A stretch of DNA of 64,000 nucleotides from an uncultured Myxococcales bacterium (GTDB lineage Bacteria > Myxococcota_A > UBA9042). Position 1 is the stretch's first letter. Each line of letters opens with the position of its first letter. Location of the stretch: positions 46,667 through 110,666 of the forward strand of contig CAIYBN010000142.1 of assembly GCA_903924465.1 (NCBI GenBank), given 5' to 3'. The notes below the pieces were generated by a model. It was not told where the DNA came from, searched no databases, and worked only from the letters and a program-made list of their open reading frames with translations. This document shows, piece after piece, positions 8,381-23,119 of the stretch. A program made the translations under genes and the position numbers.

Positions 8381-10276
8381 CTACTTCTCGTGATAATCCT
8401 TGCCAAATCGCTTGGCAAAATCGGTCTTGTCGAGCGCCTTCATGATGCCCTCGTCGTACTCAATCTTGCCGTCGTTGACGAGCTTCTCCAGCTGCTCGTT
8501 CAGCAGCATGTTGCCCTGCGCCTTGGCGGTCATCATGATGTTCATGATCTGGTGGTTCTTTGCCTCGCGGATCAGGTTCGCCACGGCGTGACTGCCGACC
8601 AGCACTTCCAGCGCCGCGATGCGTCCGCCGCCCTTCTTCTTGCACAGCGTCTGCGCGACCACGCCCTTCAACACCTCGGACACCACCGCGCGAATCTGGC
8701 TTTGCTGCTCGGGCGGAAAGACGTCGATGATGCGATCGACCGTGGAAATCGCCGTCGACGTGTGCAGCGTGCCAAACACCAAGTGACCGGTATTCGCCGT
8801 TTCCAGCGCCAGCTGAATCGTCTCCTGATCGCGCAATTCGCCGACCAGCACGATGTCCGGATCCTCGCGCAGCGCCGCGCGCAAGGCTCGGGCAAAACTC
8901 GTCGTGTGCGGGCCCACTTCCCGCTGGTTGACCAGCGCCTTTTGGCTGTTGTGCACGAACTCGATCGGATCTTCCAGCGTGATGATGTGCGTCCGCCGGT
9001 TGCGGTTGATGTAGTCGATCATCGCAGCCAGCGTCGTCGACTTGCCCGAACCGGTTGGCCCCGTCACCAGCACCAGGCCTTTGGGGTGATCACACATTTT
9101 CTGTACGCTGAGCGGCAGCCCCAACTGCTCCAGCGTCAGGATCTTCTGCGGAATCTGCCGCATCACCGCGCCGATGCCGTGGTGATCGCGAAAGACGTTG
9201 ACGCGAAAACGTGCGACGTCCTTCAGGGCGTACGCAAAGTCCGTGTCGTTGTCGGCCAGGAACTGCGCCTGGTTGCGCTCCAGCATCGCCGGCGACAGCA
9301 GGTCCCACACGGCGGTTTCCGTCAGCATCGGCGCTTCGGGAATCTCGCGCATCTCGCCGTCCATGCGGAACCGCGGCTTGTGCTCGGCCGACAGGTGCAA
9401 GTCCGACGCGCCTTCCGCCACCATCCGCCGCAACAGCGGGTCCAGCTTGGGCGCCGACAGCTTGCCCACCGGCGTCTTGACGACCAACTTGTTCTGGCCA
9501 CCGATCGGCGTCGCCGCGACCGGTTCCGCGCTCGCGGCCGCCACCGGAACGGGAATCTCCTCCAGCTCCGGCATCGACTTCAGCAGGTGGTTGAACGCCG
9601 CGGCGTCGATGCGCATCGGCAAGAGGTCCAGCCCGGGCAGGAACGCGCGCGCGGCGTGCAGGGACAGCGAGGTCAAATCGTCGACAAAACCCAGCACCAG
9701 CTGCTGACCGTGATTGCCCAGCGGCAGCACGCGCTGACGGTGGATGAACTGCACCGGCAGCATCGTCGCCACGTCCGGCGTCGGCGGATTGGCCGCCAAA
9801 TCGTAGAGCGGCAGCGGCACTTTGCGCTCGGTATGCACGGAGCGGTTGGCCATCGCCACCGCCAGCGCCACGCCAAACGTGGGCGCACGCTCGCACAGCG
9901 CCTGGAGCAACGGCGCGGGAATTTGGAACAGCAAGACCTGTGGCTCCAACGCCACCGCCGTCAGCCGCCGCGGCTGGCCCAGCAGCGCGTCCACTTCGCC
10001 GATGAGCTCGACCTGCTTGGGCCGATCCATCTCAAACGCCTCCTGCATCCCCGGCGGCACCAGCCGCAGCGACACGGAACCGCGTAGAATCACGTGACAA
10101 GCATCCGCCGGATCGCCTTGCTTGGCGAACACCTCGTCCTGACCACACGCACACAGCACGCCCTGGCCGGCAAACCACGCGAGCGTCTCCGCATCCACGT
10201 TTTTGAACAGCAGCAGCGACTGGAGCGCTTGCACCACCTTGGGCTGCAAATCCGGGGAAACAGGCTGCATTTTCAT
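8381..10276 (-). CDS. pilT: PilT-family retraction ATPase with N-terminal cNMP-binding and MshEN-like domains
   Basis: A hexameric type IV pilus retraction-type ATPase in a 631-residue architecture. Residues ~20-140 look like a cyclic-nucleotide-binding beta-barrel (including FAKQGDPADACHVILRGSV). Residues ~165-235 resemble the N-terminal domain of GspE/MshE, known in MshE to bind c-di-GMP. The PilT core starts at ~280. Core motifs are Walker A GPTGSGKST (~residue 407), Asp box IITLEDPIEFVH, Walker B DPDIVLVGELRD, His box VFGTLHTSTA and an AIRNLIRE-like box (AVANLIREAKN). Standard PilT is ~345 residues. It starts 20 bases after the giant lipoprotein gene. No other pil genes are in view. Confidence 0.9.
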   Translation of the reverse strand: MKMQPVSPDLQPKVVQALQSLLLFKNVDAETLAWFAGQGVLCACGQDEVFAKQGDPADACHVILRGSVSLRLVPPGMQEAFEMDRPKQVELIGEVDALLGQPRRLTAVALEPQVLLFQIPAPLLQALCERAPTFGVALAVAMANRSVHTERKVPLPLYDLAANPPTPDVATMLPVQFIHRQRVLPLGNHGQQLVLGFVDDLTSLSLHAARAFLPGLDLLPMRIDAAAFNHLLKSMPELEEIPVPVAAASAEPVAATPIGGQNKLVVKTPVGKLSAPKLDPLLRRMVAEGASDLHLSAEHKPRFRMDGEMREIPEAPMLTETAVWDLLSPAMLERNQAQFLADNDTDFAYALKDVARFRVNVFRDHHGIGAVMRQIPQKILTLEQLGLPLSVQKMCDHPKGLVLVTGPTGSGKSTTLAAMIDYINRNRRTHIITLEDPIEFVHNSQKALVNQREVGPHTTSFARALRAALREDPDIVLVGELRDQETIQLALETANTGHLVFGTLHTSTAISTVDRIIDVFPPEQQSQIRAVVSEVLKGVVAQTLCKKKGGGRIAALEVLVGSHAVANLIREAKNHQIMNIMMTAKAQGNMLLNEQLEKLVNDGKIEYDEGIMKALDKTDFAKRFGKDYHEK

Positions 10277-10296
10277 GAGGTGCGGCTCCGCGGGGG

Positions 10297-16506
<6,210 letters not shown>

Positions 16507-16689
16507 TCTGCTCCCCTTCACCCTCACCCGCCGGAGTGACATTGCCGGTCAGGGCACCCGTGCCGCCCGGCCAGACGGCCCAGTCTCGCAAATCAACTGC
16601 TCAAGCCGCAAGAATTTTCGCGGTGCCGACTGTGTTCGCTGCGCGGAAGGGGGGTAGCGCGGCGGACCTTTCAAGTCCCGATCCAACGG

Positions 16690-18435
16690 TCAGAAATCTT
16701 CCTCGTCGTCGTCCAAGGGCAAACCTTCCGGTGCGGAATTCTCATCCAAAGTGGTCAGAGGATTGGGCGCGGGCGGCGGAGTCGAAGGAATGTAGATGGT
16801 TGGCGAGGACTTTTGGTTCGCCGGTGGCGGTTCTGCCGGCGCCGACGCGGCCGACGGATCACTGACGTTGGACGTTTTGGGATTCGGTTTGCCCACTGCG
16901 GTCGTCTTCAACACGACGCGCCGGGCTTCGTCCCGCCCCGCCGGGTCGTCAGCCGTGCGACGCGCTTCCGCCACTTCAGCCGCACGAGCTGCCCCGTCCA
17001 CCCGGTCTGTGTTTTCAGCCAGACTCGGGATGCTGACGTCGACGTCGGCGCCACCGGCCTGGTAGGGCATGCCGTGCACGCGCAGGGCTGAAGGCCCCGA
17101 GACGTTGAGCGCGACCCGCCCGGGCTGCGGCAATTCCACCGTGATCGCTTCGTCGGGAACGGGCGGCGCAGGGGCATCCACCGCGACGACCACGCGCGGC
17201 GGCGCTGGCATCGCTTCGAGGGTCGGCAGTTGCTGGCTCTCGCGCGGCACGGGATGTTTCGCCGTATCCGCCAACGCGGGCCGTCGCTGCGAATCGCGCA
17301 CCGACGGCGGCAGCGGCAAGCCATGCGGGTCTGTCGGCGCTTGGGTGTCGACAGGCAGGTCGTTGGACTCCTGCACTGCCAACGGGATACCGCGACGGTA
17401 CGGAAGCGGCACGCCCGGCTTCGGCGGCGCGTTCAACTCCGCCTGCTGCCACGGTCGATACGCGACTTCTTGCGTCCGCGCGTGGTTGCGAACCACGGTC
17501 GACTGCCGCACCTCAATTTCCGTCAGCGTCTCCGCGTCGGACGGATCCGCGCCGCGCAGGTCAAATCCCGGACTGGTGTCTTCGAGTTCGTCATGCGCGA
17601 CCACCAACTCGTCGGTGTCCATCGGCAGCGTCGCACGGTTGGACAGACGACTCCGCGACGCGTCCGGCACTTTGACGACCTGCAACAGGACGACGGTGAT
17701 GTTGTCCTTGCCGCCGCCGTTCAACGCGTGGTCAATCAGCCGTTCTGCCGTCTGTGTCAGCTGATCGCCACCGTCCTCCAACGTCGCGGCAATCACGGCG
17801 TCGTCGACCATGTCCATCACGCCGTCGGTACACAGCAGGTAGATATCGCCCGCGTGGTAGTCCTGCACCTGCACATCCGGCTCGACGACATCGCGCAGGC
17901 CCACGGCACGGACGATCACGTTCTTGCCGGCAAATTGCTTGATCTGATCCGCCGACATCGGCCGGGTTTGGATGTAGAAGTTGAGCAGGCTGTGATCTTC
18001 AGTCAATTGCGTCAATTCACCGTCGCGCATGCGGTAAATCCGGCTGTCACCGACGTGCACCAGACCCAAGCGATGCGGGCCTGCCAGCACCGCCACCACG
18101 GTCGTGCCCATGCCTTTGTGCAGCGGATTGGCCGACGCGGCGGCAAAAACCTCGCTGTTGGCCACGCGCACGGCGGCGTCGAGAATGCGCGATTCTTCCG
18201 GCAGCGCGCTGGGCGTGTCGATTGGCCAGCGCAAGTCCGGGCGGTGCAGGTCCTGGCTGACGAAACGCACCATCGCGTCGGCGGCGACTTGGCTGGCAAT
18301 TTCCCCCGACGCGTGGCCGCCCATGCCGTCGCAAACCAAATACAACCCCGATTCTGGCGAAATCCGGAATGCATCCTCGTTGTTCTTTCGCTCGCGGCCC
18401 ACGTGTGTGGCCCCGTAAGCGAGGATTCTGAACAT
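16690..18435 (-). CDS. PP2C/PPM-family serine/threonine protein phosphatase with long Pro-rich tail
   Basis: A metal-dependent protein phosphatase that would oppose Hanks-type Ser/Thr kinases. Residues 1-245 carry the PPM motifs RKNNEDAF, CDGMGGHASGE, GMGTTVVAVL, HVGDSRIYR, CTDGVMDMV and GGKDNITVVLL, with all metal-binding aspartates present. The remaining ~335 residues are a low-complexity Pro/Ala/Asp-rich tail with no membrane segment, ending in an acidic DDDEEDF. The start MFRILAYGATHVG at 18435 has AGGAAGAG upstream. Compact bacterial PPMs are ~250 residues, so the tail is the odd part. No partner kinase is visible in the window. Confidence 0.92.
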   Translation of the reverse strand: MFRILAYGATHVGRERKNNEDAFRISPESGLYLVCDGMGGHASGEIASQVAADAMVRFVSQDLHRPDLRWPIDTPSALPEESRILDAAVRVANSEVFAAASANPLHKGMGTTVVAVLAGPHRLGLVHVGDSRIYRMRDGELTQLTEDHSLLNFYIQTRPMSADQIKQFAGKNVIVRAVGLRDVVEPDVQVQDYHAGDIYLLCTDGVMDMVDDAVIAATLEDGGDQLTQTAERLIDHALNGGGKDNITVVLLQVVKVPDASRSRLSNRATLPMDTDELVVAHDELEDTSPGFDLRGADPSDAETLTEIEVRQSTVVRNHARTQEVAYRPWQQAELNAPPKPGVPLPYRRGIPLAVQESNDLPVDTQAPTDPHGLPLPPSVRDSQRRPALADTAKHPVPRESQQLPTLEAMPAPPRVVVAVDAPAPPVPDEAITVELPQPGRVALNVSGPSALRVHGMPYQAGGADVDVSIPSLAENTDRVDGAARAAEVAEARRTADDPAGRDEARRVVLKTTAVGKPNPKTSNVSDPSAASAPAEPPPANQKSSPTIYIPSTPPPAPNPLTTLDENSAPEGLPLDDDEEDF

Positions 18436-18592
18436 GCCGGAGCCTCTTCCTTGCCTCTGGCCTTGCGGCCATGTCCGTGTCGAGCGATCTGGCCCGAACT
18501 CGCGTGCGACCATGGGGTCACGTCGTCACGCATTCCACTTTCGGGAAATAGCGGCATTGGCCGCGCCCGTCAAGCCGGCGCGCATCTTCACC

Positions 18593-19501
18593 TCATCCCG
18601 GCAAGAGCCCCAGTGCCCGCAAGTCGCGCTCCAGCGCGGCACGGGTGGCTGCCGAAGCGGTGACCAAGGGCAAACGAACATCCGGATTCATGACGCCCAG
18701 CAGGTGCATCGCCATCTTGGCAGGCTGCGGATTGGGCTCAGAAAACAACGTCTTGATCAGCGGATGCAGCGCTTGCTGCCCCTTTGTTGCGGCATCGATT
18801 CGCCCCGCGCGGAAATCGCGGTACAGCGCTGCTGTGAGCGCGGGCGCTGGGTTGGACATCACGGAAATGACGCCGTGACCGCCCACCGCGAACAGCGGCA
18901 GGCACAAGGCATCCTCGCCGGAGAGCACGGAGAAGCCCGGCGGCACCAGTCGGCACAGGTCGAGCACCTGCTCCAGCGACCCCGCAGCTTCCTTGACTGC
19001 CACGATGTTCGGCACTTGCGCCAGTTCCGCGACGGTCGTCGCCTGCAGATTGCAGCCCGTGCGCCCCGGCACATTGTACAAAATGATGGGCAACGTCACC
19101 GACGCCGCAACTGCTTGATAATGCGCGAGAAGTCCAGCCTGAGACGGCTTGTTGTAATACGGCGTCACGACGAGCAGCGCGTCGGCGCCCATGTCCTGGG
19201 CCTTCTGCGACAGCGCGATCGTCTTGTGCGTGCTGTTGGTACCGGTGCCGGCGATGACCGGCACGCGACCGCGGGCAAAGCGGATTGTCGATCGGACGAC
19301 CGTCGCCCATTCCTCGTCCGAGAGCGTCACCGATTCGCCCGTCGTTCCGCACGCGACAATGCCATCAATGGTGCCCGCGATCTGCTGCTCCACGAGGCGC
19401 TCCAGCGCGTCGAGGTCAAGCGACCGCGCGTCGTCGGTCTTCATCGGCGTCACGATTGCGGTGAAAGTTCCTTCAGGCCTGAAGGCTGAAGTGGTTGCCA
19501 T
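18593..19501 (-). CDS. dapA: 4-hydroxy-tetrahydrodipicolinate synthase
   Basis: DapA condenses pyruvate with aspartate semialdehyde, the first committed step of lysine and meso-diaminopimelate synthesis. The 302-residue TIM-barrel protein has the Schiff-base Lys170 (in VAVKEAAGS), Tyr142 and Arg147 in LYNVPGRTG, and the GTTGE carboxylate-binding loop at residues 52-56. GGAGAGG precedes the ATG at 19501. It sits 26 bases downstream of the HEAT-like gene on the same strand. Other members of the DapA superfamily exist, but the full active-site set supports the assignment. Confidence 0.94.
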   Translation of the reverse strand: MATTSAFRPEGTFTAIVTPMKTDDARSLDLDALERLVEQQIAGTIDGIVACGTTGESVTLSDEEWATVVRSTIRFARGRVPVIAGTGTNSTHKTIALSQKAQDMGADALLVVTPYYNKPSQAGLLAHYQAVAASVTLPIILYNVPGRTGCNLQATTVAELAQVPNIVAVKEAAGSLEQVLDLCRLVPPGFSVLSGEDALCLPLFAVGGHGVISVMSNPAPALTAALYRDFRAGRIDAATKGQQALHPLIKTLFSEPNPQPAKMAMHLLGVMNPDVRLPLVTASAATRAALERDLRALGLLPG

Positions 19502-19527
19502 GCTATCCTCTCCGTGTAGGGCGGTCG

Positions 19528-20118
19528 TCAGTGAACGGGCCTTCGCTTGCCGGGATCGGCGGACTCGCGCGCGCTGATGCGTTTGAGCGACGCCATGATA
19601 GCGTCGCGCACCGCGATGTCGCGCTCCCGATCGAGGTGCGCCACCAAAACGTCACGTACGCGGCGATCCTCGATGTCGCCGAGCGCATACGCCGCAGCCT
19701 CACGAATCTGCACATCCTTGTGTTCCAGGTACTCGCGTTCCGTTGGCAACATTTCAGCGCCAAAGCCAACCGCGAGCGCGCGCAGGCACACCCGGGTCGT
19801 GCGCACATCCACGTTGCTGGCCTGCAGCGTGCTCTTGAGCACCGCCTTGCTCTGCGGCGACGGGAACCATTGCAGCCAGGAGAGCGCGCGCAGACGCACT
19901 TGCACAGGCTGCTGAATCGACGTCGCATATTCGACCAGGAGTTCCGGCACATCCGGGCCGATCCGCGTCAGCGCGGGGCCTTGAATCTGCGGATGCGGCG
20001 CCTTCAGCAGCGTCATCAGCGCACCCGCCTGCACGTGCCGCGGCTTGGATTCGTCGTTGGCCGCGAACACCGGAACCGCGCAAATCAGTGTGAACAGCAG
20101 GAAAAGCTTGGTCATCAT
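19528..20118 (-). CDS. exported HEAT-repeat-like protein
   Basis: A 196-residue protein starting MMTKLFLLFTLICAVPVFA, a typical Sec signal peptide with cleavage expected after VFA. The rest is helical with HEAT-like repeats, for example QVRLRALSWLQWF, QIREAAAYALGDIEDRRV and AVRDAIMASLKRI. The function is not identifiable; such repeats usually mediate protein contacts. It begins 22 bases after the M16-like lipoprotein gene, whose own C-terminal region is also helical and repeat-like, so the two may work together in the periplasm. The ATG at 20118 is preferred because GAGG lies 11 bases upstream. Confidence 0.72.
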   Translation of the reverse strand: MMTKLFLLFTLICAVPVFAANDESKPRHVQAGALMTLLKAPHPQIQGPALTRIGPDVPELLVEYATSIQQPVQVRLRALSWLQWFPSPQSKAVLKSTLQASNVDVRTTRVCLRALAVGFGAEMLPTEREYLEHKDVQIREAAAYALGDIEDRRVRDVLVAHLDRERDIAVRDAIMASLKRISARESADPGKRRPVH

Positions 20119-20140
20119 GACGATTGAAACCTCGCGCCAC

Positions 20141-23119
20141 TCACGGCGCACTGGGACCTGGCGCCGCAGCATCGGGGGCCGGCTCCGGAGCCGGCGGCGG
20201 CGCGCCAGAAACCACGCGATTCACTTCTGCCCGCAGGCGCTTGTCCAGCAGATCGTAAGTCGCAAACGCCGCCGCACGGTGTTTCTCCGCCGACGCCGCG
20301 TCCAACTTGCCGGCATGTTCCGACGCGTCGACTTCCGCCAAGTATTTGCACACGTCCACCGCGGCGAGCGCCAACTCATGAACGGACAAGGGCCCCGGAA
20401 GATTCAACAGCGGCGCCACATCGGTCTCATCCGCGAGCGTTTTCAGCGCCTGCACGGACGCATCGTCCGCCAGCGCTTTCAGCGTCGTCACGGCGATCAC
20501 CTTGCCCATCGCCTGGTTACGCACCAACGTCGCGAGCAGCAGCGGCTGCAGCTTCTGCGCGCCAATCGGCGCGATCACCGCGCGAGCCAGGTGCGCCAAC
20601 GCCACCTTCGGGTCGACGGTGTGCCACGTCGGTTTCTGGTAGTGATCGTCGACCGCCATACCGCTCAGGACCCGGCGCAGGCCGTCCAATCCGCGGTAAG
20701 TCACGAGCAACTCCGCTGCCCACCAGCGATCGTCGGCGTCGCGCGTGCGCAGCATCGTCTCCAGAAAGGGATCGAGCTGGTCAAACATCGCCGCCAATTG
20801 CTGGGGCGGCATCTGCGCAACGCCGTCGCGAATCGTTTGCATCGTCGCGACTTGCATCGCGGCCGCTTCCTGGTGCTCAAGATTGGCGTGCAAGTGCAGC
20901 AAAAGCAGCACGCCTTCCGCCGAGCGCAATTGCCCGACCACACGCAAGTCCTCCGCGTCCGGCGCGCCTCCAGTCTTGAAGAACTGCCGGTAGCCTGTCA
21001 CCAGCGCCTCGGTCGCCTCGGGTGTGTTGCGATTCACCAACGCCGTCGCGGCTTCGTGGCGCCGCACGTCGCCGGCAACCCAGCGGCTCAGCACATCGAC
21101 CGGCACATCGGCGCTCAGTCGCGCCAAATCGCCGGCAGCCAGCCGCTCCGACCGGACCTTGAGTTCCTCTGGCGGCAGCGCGGCGTCCATGCCCGCCAGC
21201 GCCCAGCTCGCCAATTGCTTCTTGGCCGCCGCCGCCGCTTCTGGCGTGAGATCCGGCGGCGAGTTGGTCCCCGTCACCCCATCGGCCATCGTCAGCACCG
21301 TCGCGCGCAATTCTGCGTTCTGCTCCGGCGTCCCCGCGCCCAACTGCGCCAGCATCAACTGCACCAACTCGCCCGCCACAGCCGGCCAATCCGCAGCCTT
21401 CCGACCGATTTCCAGCGCCTTGTTCGCATACGGCGACGCACCCAGCACCGCCAGCGCCTGCGCCCGAAAGTGCGCCGCGTGGCTCTGCTTGGTGACGTAG
21501 CGCGTCAGCGCGTCCAGACCTTCCGGCGTCTTGCTCCAGAGCGCAAAAGCGTGGGCGCGCGCGGCGTCGGTCATCTCCCGGTCGCTGCCTACGAAGACCC
21601 GCAGCAGTCGGCCCTGCGCGTCGTGCTCGACCACCCGACCACAGCGCGCGTCGATCGCCGGACGCAGCGCTGCAACGTTGCCGGCCAGCACGACGACGGT
21701 GCCGTCCAGATCCGGCCAGCGGCTCGCCACGAGCGGCAGCCGATCTGCGACAAGTGCCTGAACTTGCTCCAAGTACTGCGCCTGCGCCTCCGGCGCCAAG
21801 TGGTAGAGCGGCGTGACCGCCAGCTGGTCCGCCAGTTCGTCGCCATCGGCCAGGCTCAGCGCGAATTGGCCGGCGAGAAACCGCTTGGCCGCCTCCAGTT
21901 CCACAACGCCCGGCGCCTCCGCGCGCATGCGGACCACTTCCTGCTGGATGACGCCGAGCGCCTCAAGCGTCGCGTCCGTACGCACATTGGCGGCAATCAG
22001 CCACGCGCCGCCGACCAACCGGCCTTCCAGTCGCGACGACGCACCATAACCAATGCCGCGTTTTTCGCGCAGCGCATCGAACAGCCGCGAGGACGCCGAA
22101 CCGCCCAGCACCTGATTGGTAACCTGCCATTCCGGCCACAGCGCATCCGACCGCCTGGGCGCGTCGGTCGCCAGCACAACCGCCGTCTGGCTCGCGTCGG
22201 GCAGGACGATCAGGTGACAACCACGGGCGGTCGCCTCGCTGGCTGGCAGAGGCAGGGACACAGCCGCGGCTGGCTGGTCGACCGCAGCGCCGAACGCCTT
22301 CTGGACCGCCATCGCCAACGACTGGGCATCGACATCACCGACGGCGACCAGATGACTGCCACCCAGTCGGAACGCGCTCGCCGCCGCTTCCTGCACGTTC
22401 TTGCGCGTCACCTTGCTGACTGATTCCAGCGTCAAGCCGAGTGAACCGTACGGATGCATCGGCCCAAAGATCAGCCGCCGCGCGAGGCGATCCGCGACCG
22501 CGGCCGGCTCCTGCGCCTCGTTGGTGAGGTCCGCATGGTGCCGCTGTTTCAGTGCGTCCAGCATGGCGCCGTCCAACTCCGGCGTGAGCAGCAGTTCGTT
22601 GAGCAAGCCCAACGCCTGGGGCAAGCGGTGACTGAGCACATCGACGTCCACGACCACCGCATCGGGCAGCGCGATCACGTCGATCTGCGCGCCGATGTTG
22701 GCGACCTGCGCGGCAAACGCCGTTCCCGGCAGGCCTCGCGTGCCCATCGGCGCCAACTCCGCGGCGAGTTGCACCGTGCCCTCCGGCCAGCGCGCGGTGA
22801 TCTTGCCATCCTTGCCGGTCATCTCCAGCGCGCGTCCACCGGGAATGACCCAGCGCAGAAAGACCGCCGGGCTGTCGTGCCGGGCCACCACATGCACCTG
22901 AACGCCTTTGCCAAGCTCCGGCCCACCGACCAACAGTCGGTCCTCGGCCGGCCACTGCGAGGCGATCGGCCCTTGCACTTCAGGACGCGCGGGCCAGTCC
23001 GACGGCAGTCCATCCGCGCCGATCGTCGTGGCCGTCTGCACGACGGGCGCGCTGCATGCGACCGCCACCAGTGCCAAGACCGCCAAGCACCAAGGGGAAT
23101 TGCGTTGCGGCAGACTCAT
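20141..23119 (-). CDS. M16-like lipoprotein lacking zinc ligands, with helical C-terminal region
   Basis: A 992-residue protein with a lipoprotein-type signal (Cys22 in LVAVAC). Residues ~70-500 resemble the two homologous halves of an M16 peptidase, including GGSASSRLFDALREKRGIGYG, the typical R/Y-containing C-domain segment. The HxxEH zinc site is missing from the N-terminal half, so this looks like a non-catalytic M16 subunit. Residues ~520-960 are all-helical and HEAT-like. The start overlaps the stop of the upstream catalytic M16 gene by four bases (ATGA). M16 proteases often work as active/inactive heterodimers, so this is the probable partner. Confidence 0.83.
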   Translation of the reverse strand: MSLPQRNSPWCLAVLALVAVACSAPVVQTATTIGADGLPSDWPARPEVQGPIASQWPAEDRLLVGGPELGKGVQVHVVARHDSPAVFLRWVIPGGRALEMTGKDGKITARWPEGTVQLAAELAPMGTRGLPGTAFAAQVANIGAQIDVIALPDAVVVDVDVLSHRLPQALGLLNELLLTPELDGAMLDALKQRHHADLTNEAQEPAAVADRLARRLIFGPMHPYGSLGLTLESVSKVTRKNVQEAAASAFRLGGSHLVAVGDVDAQSLAMAVQKAFGAAVDQPAAAVSLPLPASEATARGCHLIVLPDASQTAVVLATDAPRRSDALWPEWQVTNQVLGGSASSRLFDALREKRGIGYGASSRLEGRLVGGAWLIAANVRTDATLEALGVIQQEVVRMRAEAPGVVELEAAKRFLAGQFALSLADGDELADQLAVTPLYHLAPEAQAQYLEQVQALVADRLPLVASRWPDLDGTVVVLAGNVAALRPAIDARCGRVVEHDAQGRLLRVFVGSDREMTDAARAHAFALWSKTPEGLDALTRYVTKQSHAAHFRAQALAVLGASPYANKALEIGRKAADWPAVAGELVQLMLAQLGAGTPEQNAELRATVLTMADGVTGTNSPPDLTPEAAAAAKKQLASWALAGMDAALPPEELKVRSERLAAGDLARLSADVPVDVLSRWVAGDVRRHEAATALVNRNTPEATEALVTGYRQFFKTGGAPDAEDLRVVGQLRSAEGVLLLLHLHANLEHQEAAAMQVATMQTIRDGVAQMPPQQLAAMFDQLDPFLETMLRTRDADDRWWAAELLVTYRGLDGLRRVLSGMAVDDHYQKPTWHTVDPKVALAHLARAVIAPIGAQKLQPLLLATLVRNQAMGKVIAVTTLKALADDASVQALKTLADETDVAPLLNLPGPLSVHELALAAVDVCKYLAEVDASEHAGKLDAASAEKHRAAAFATYDLLDKRLRAEVNRVVSGAPPPAPEPAPDAAAPGPSAP

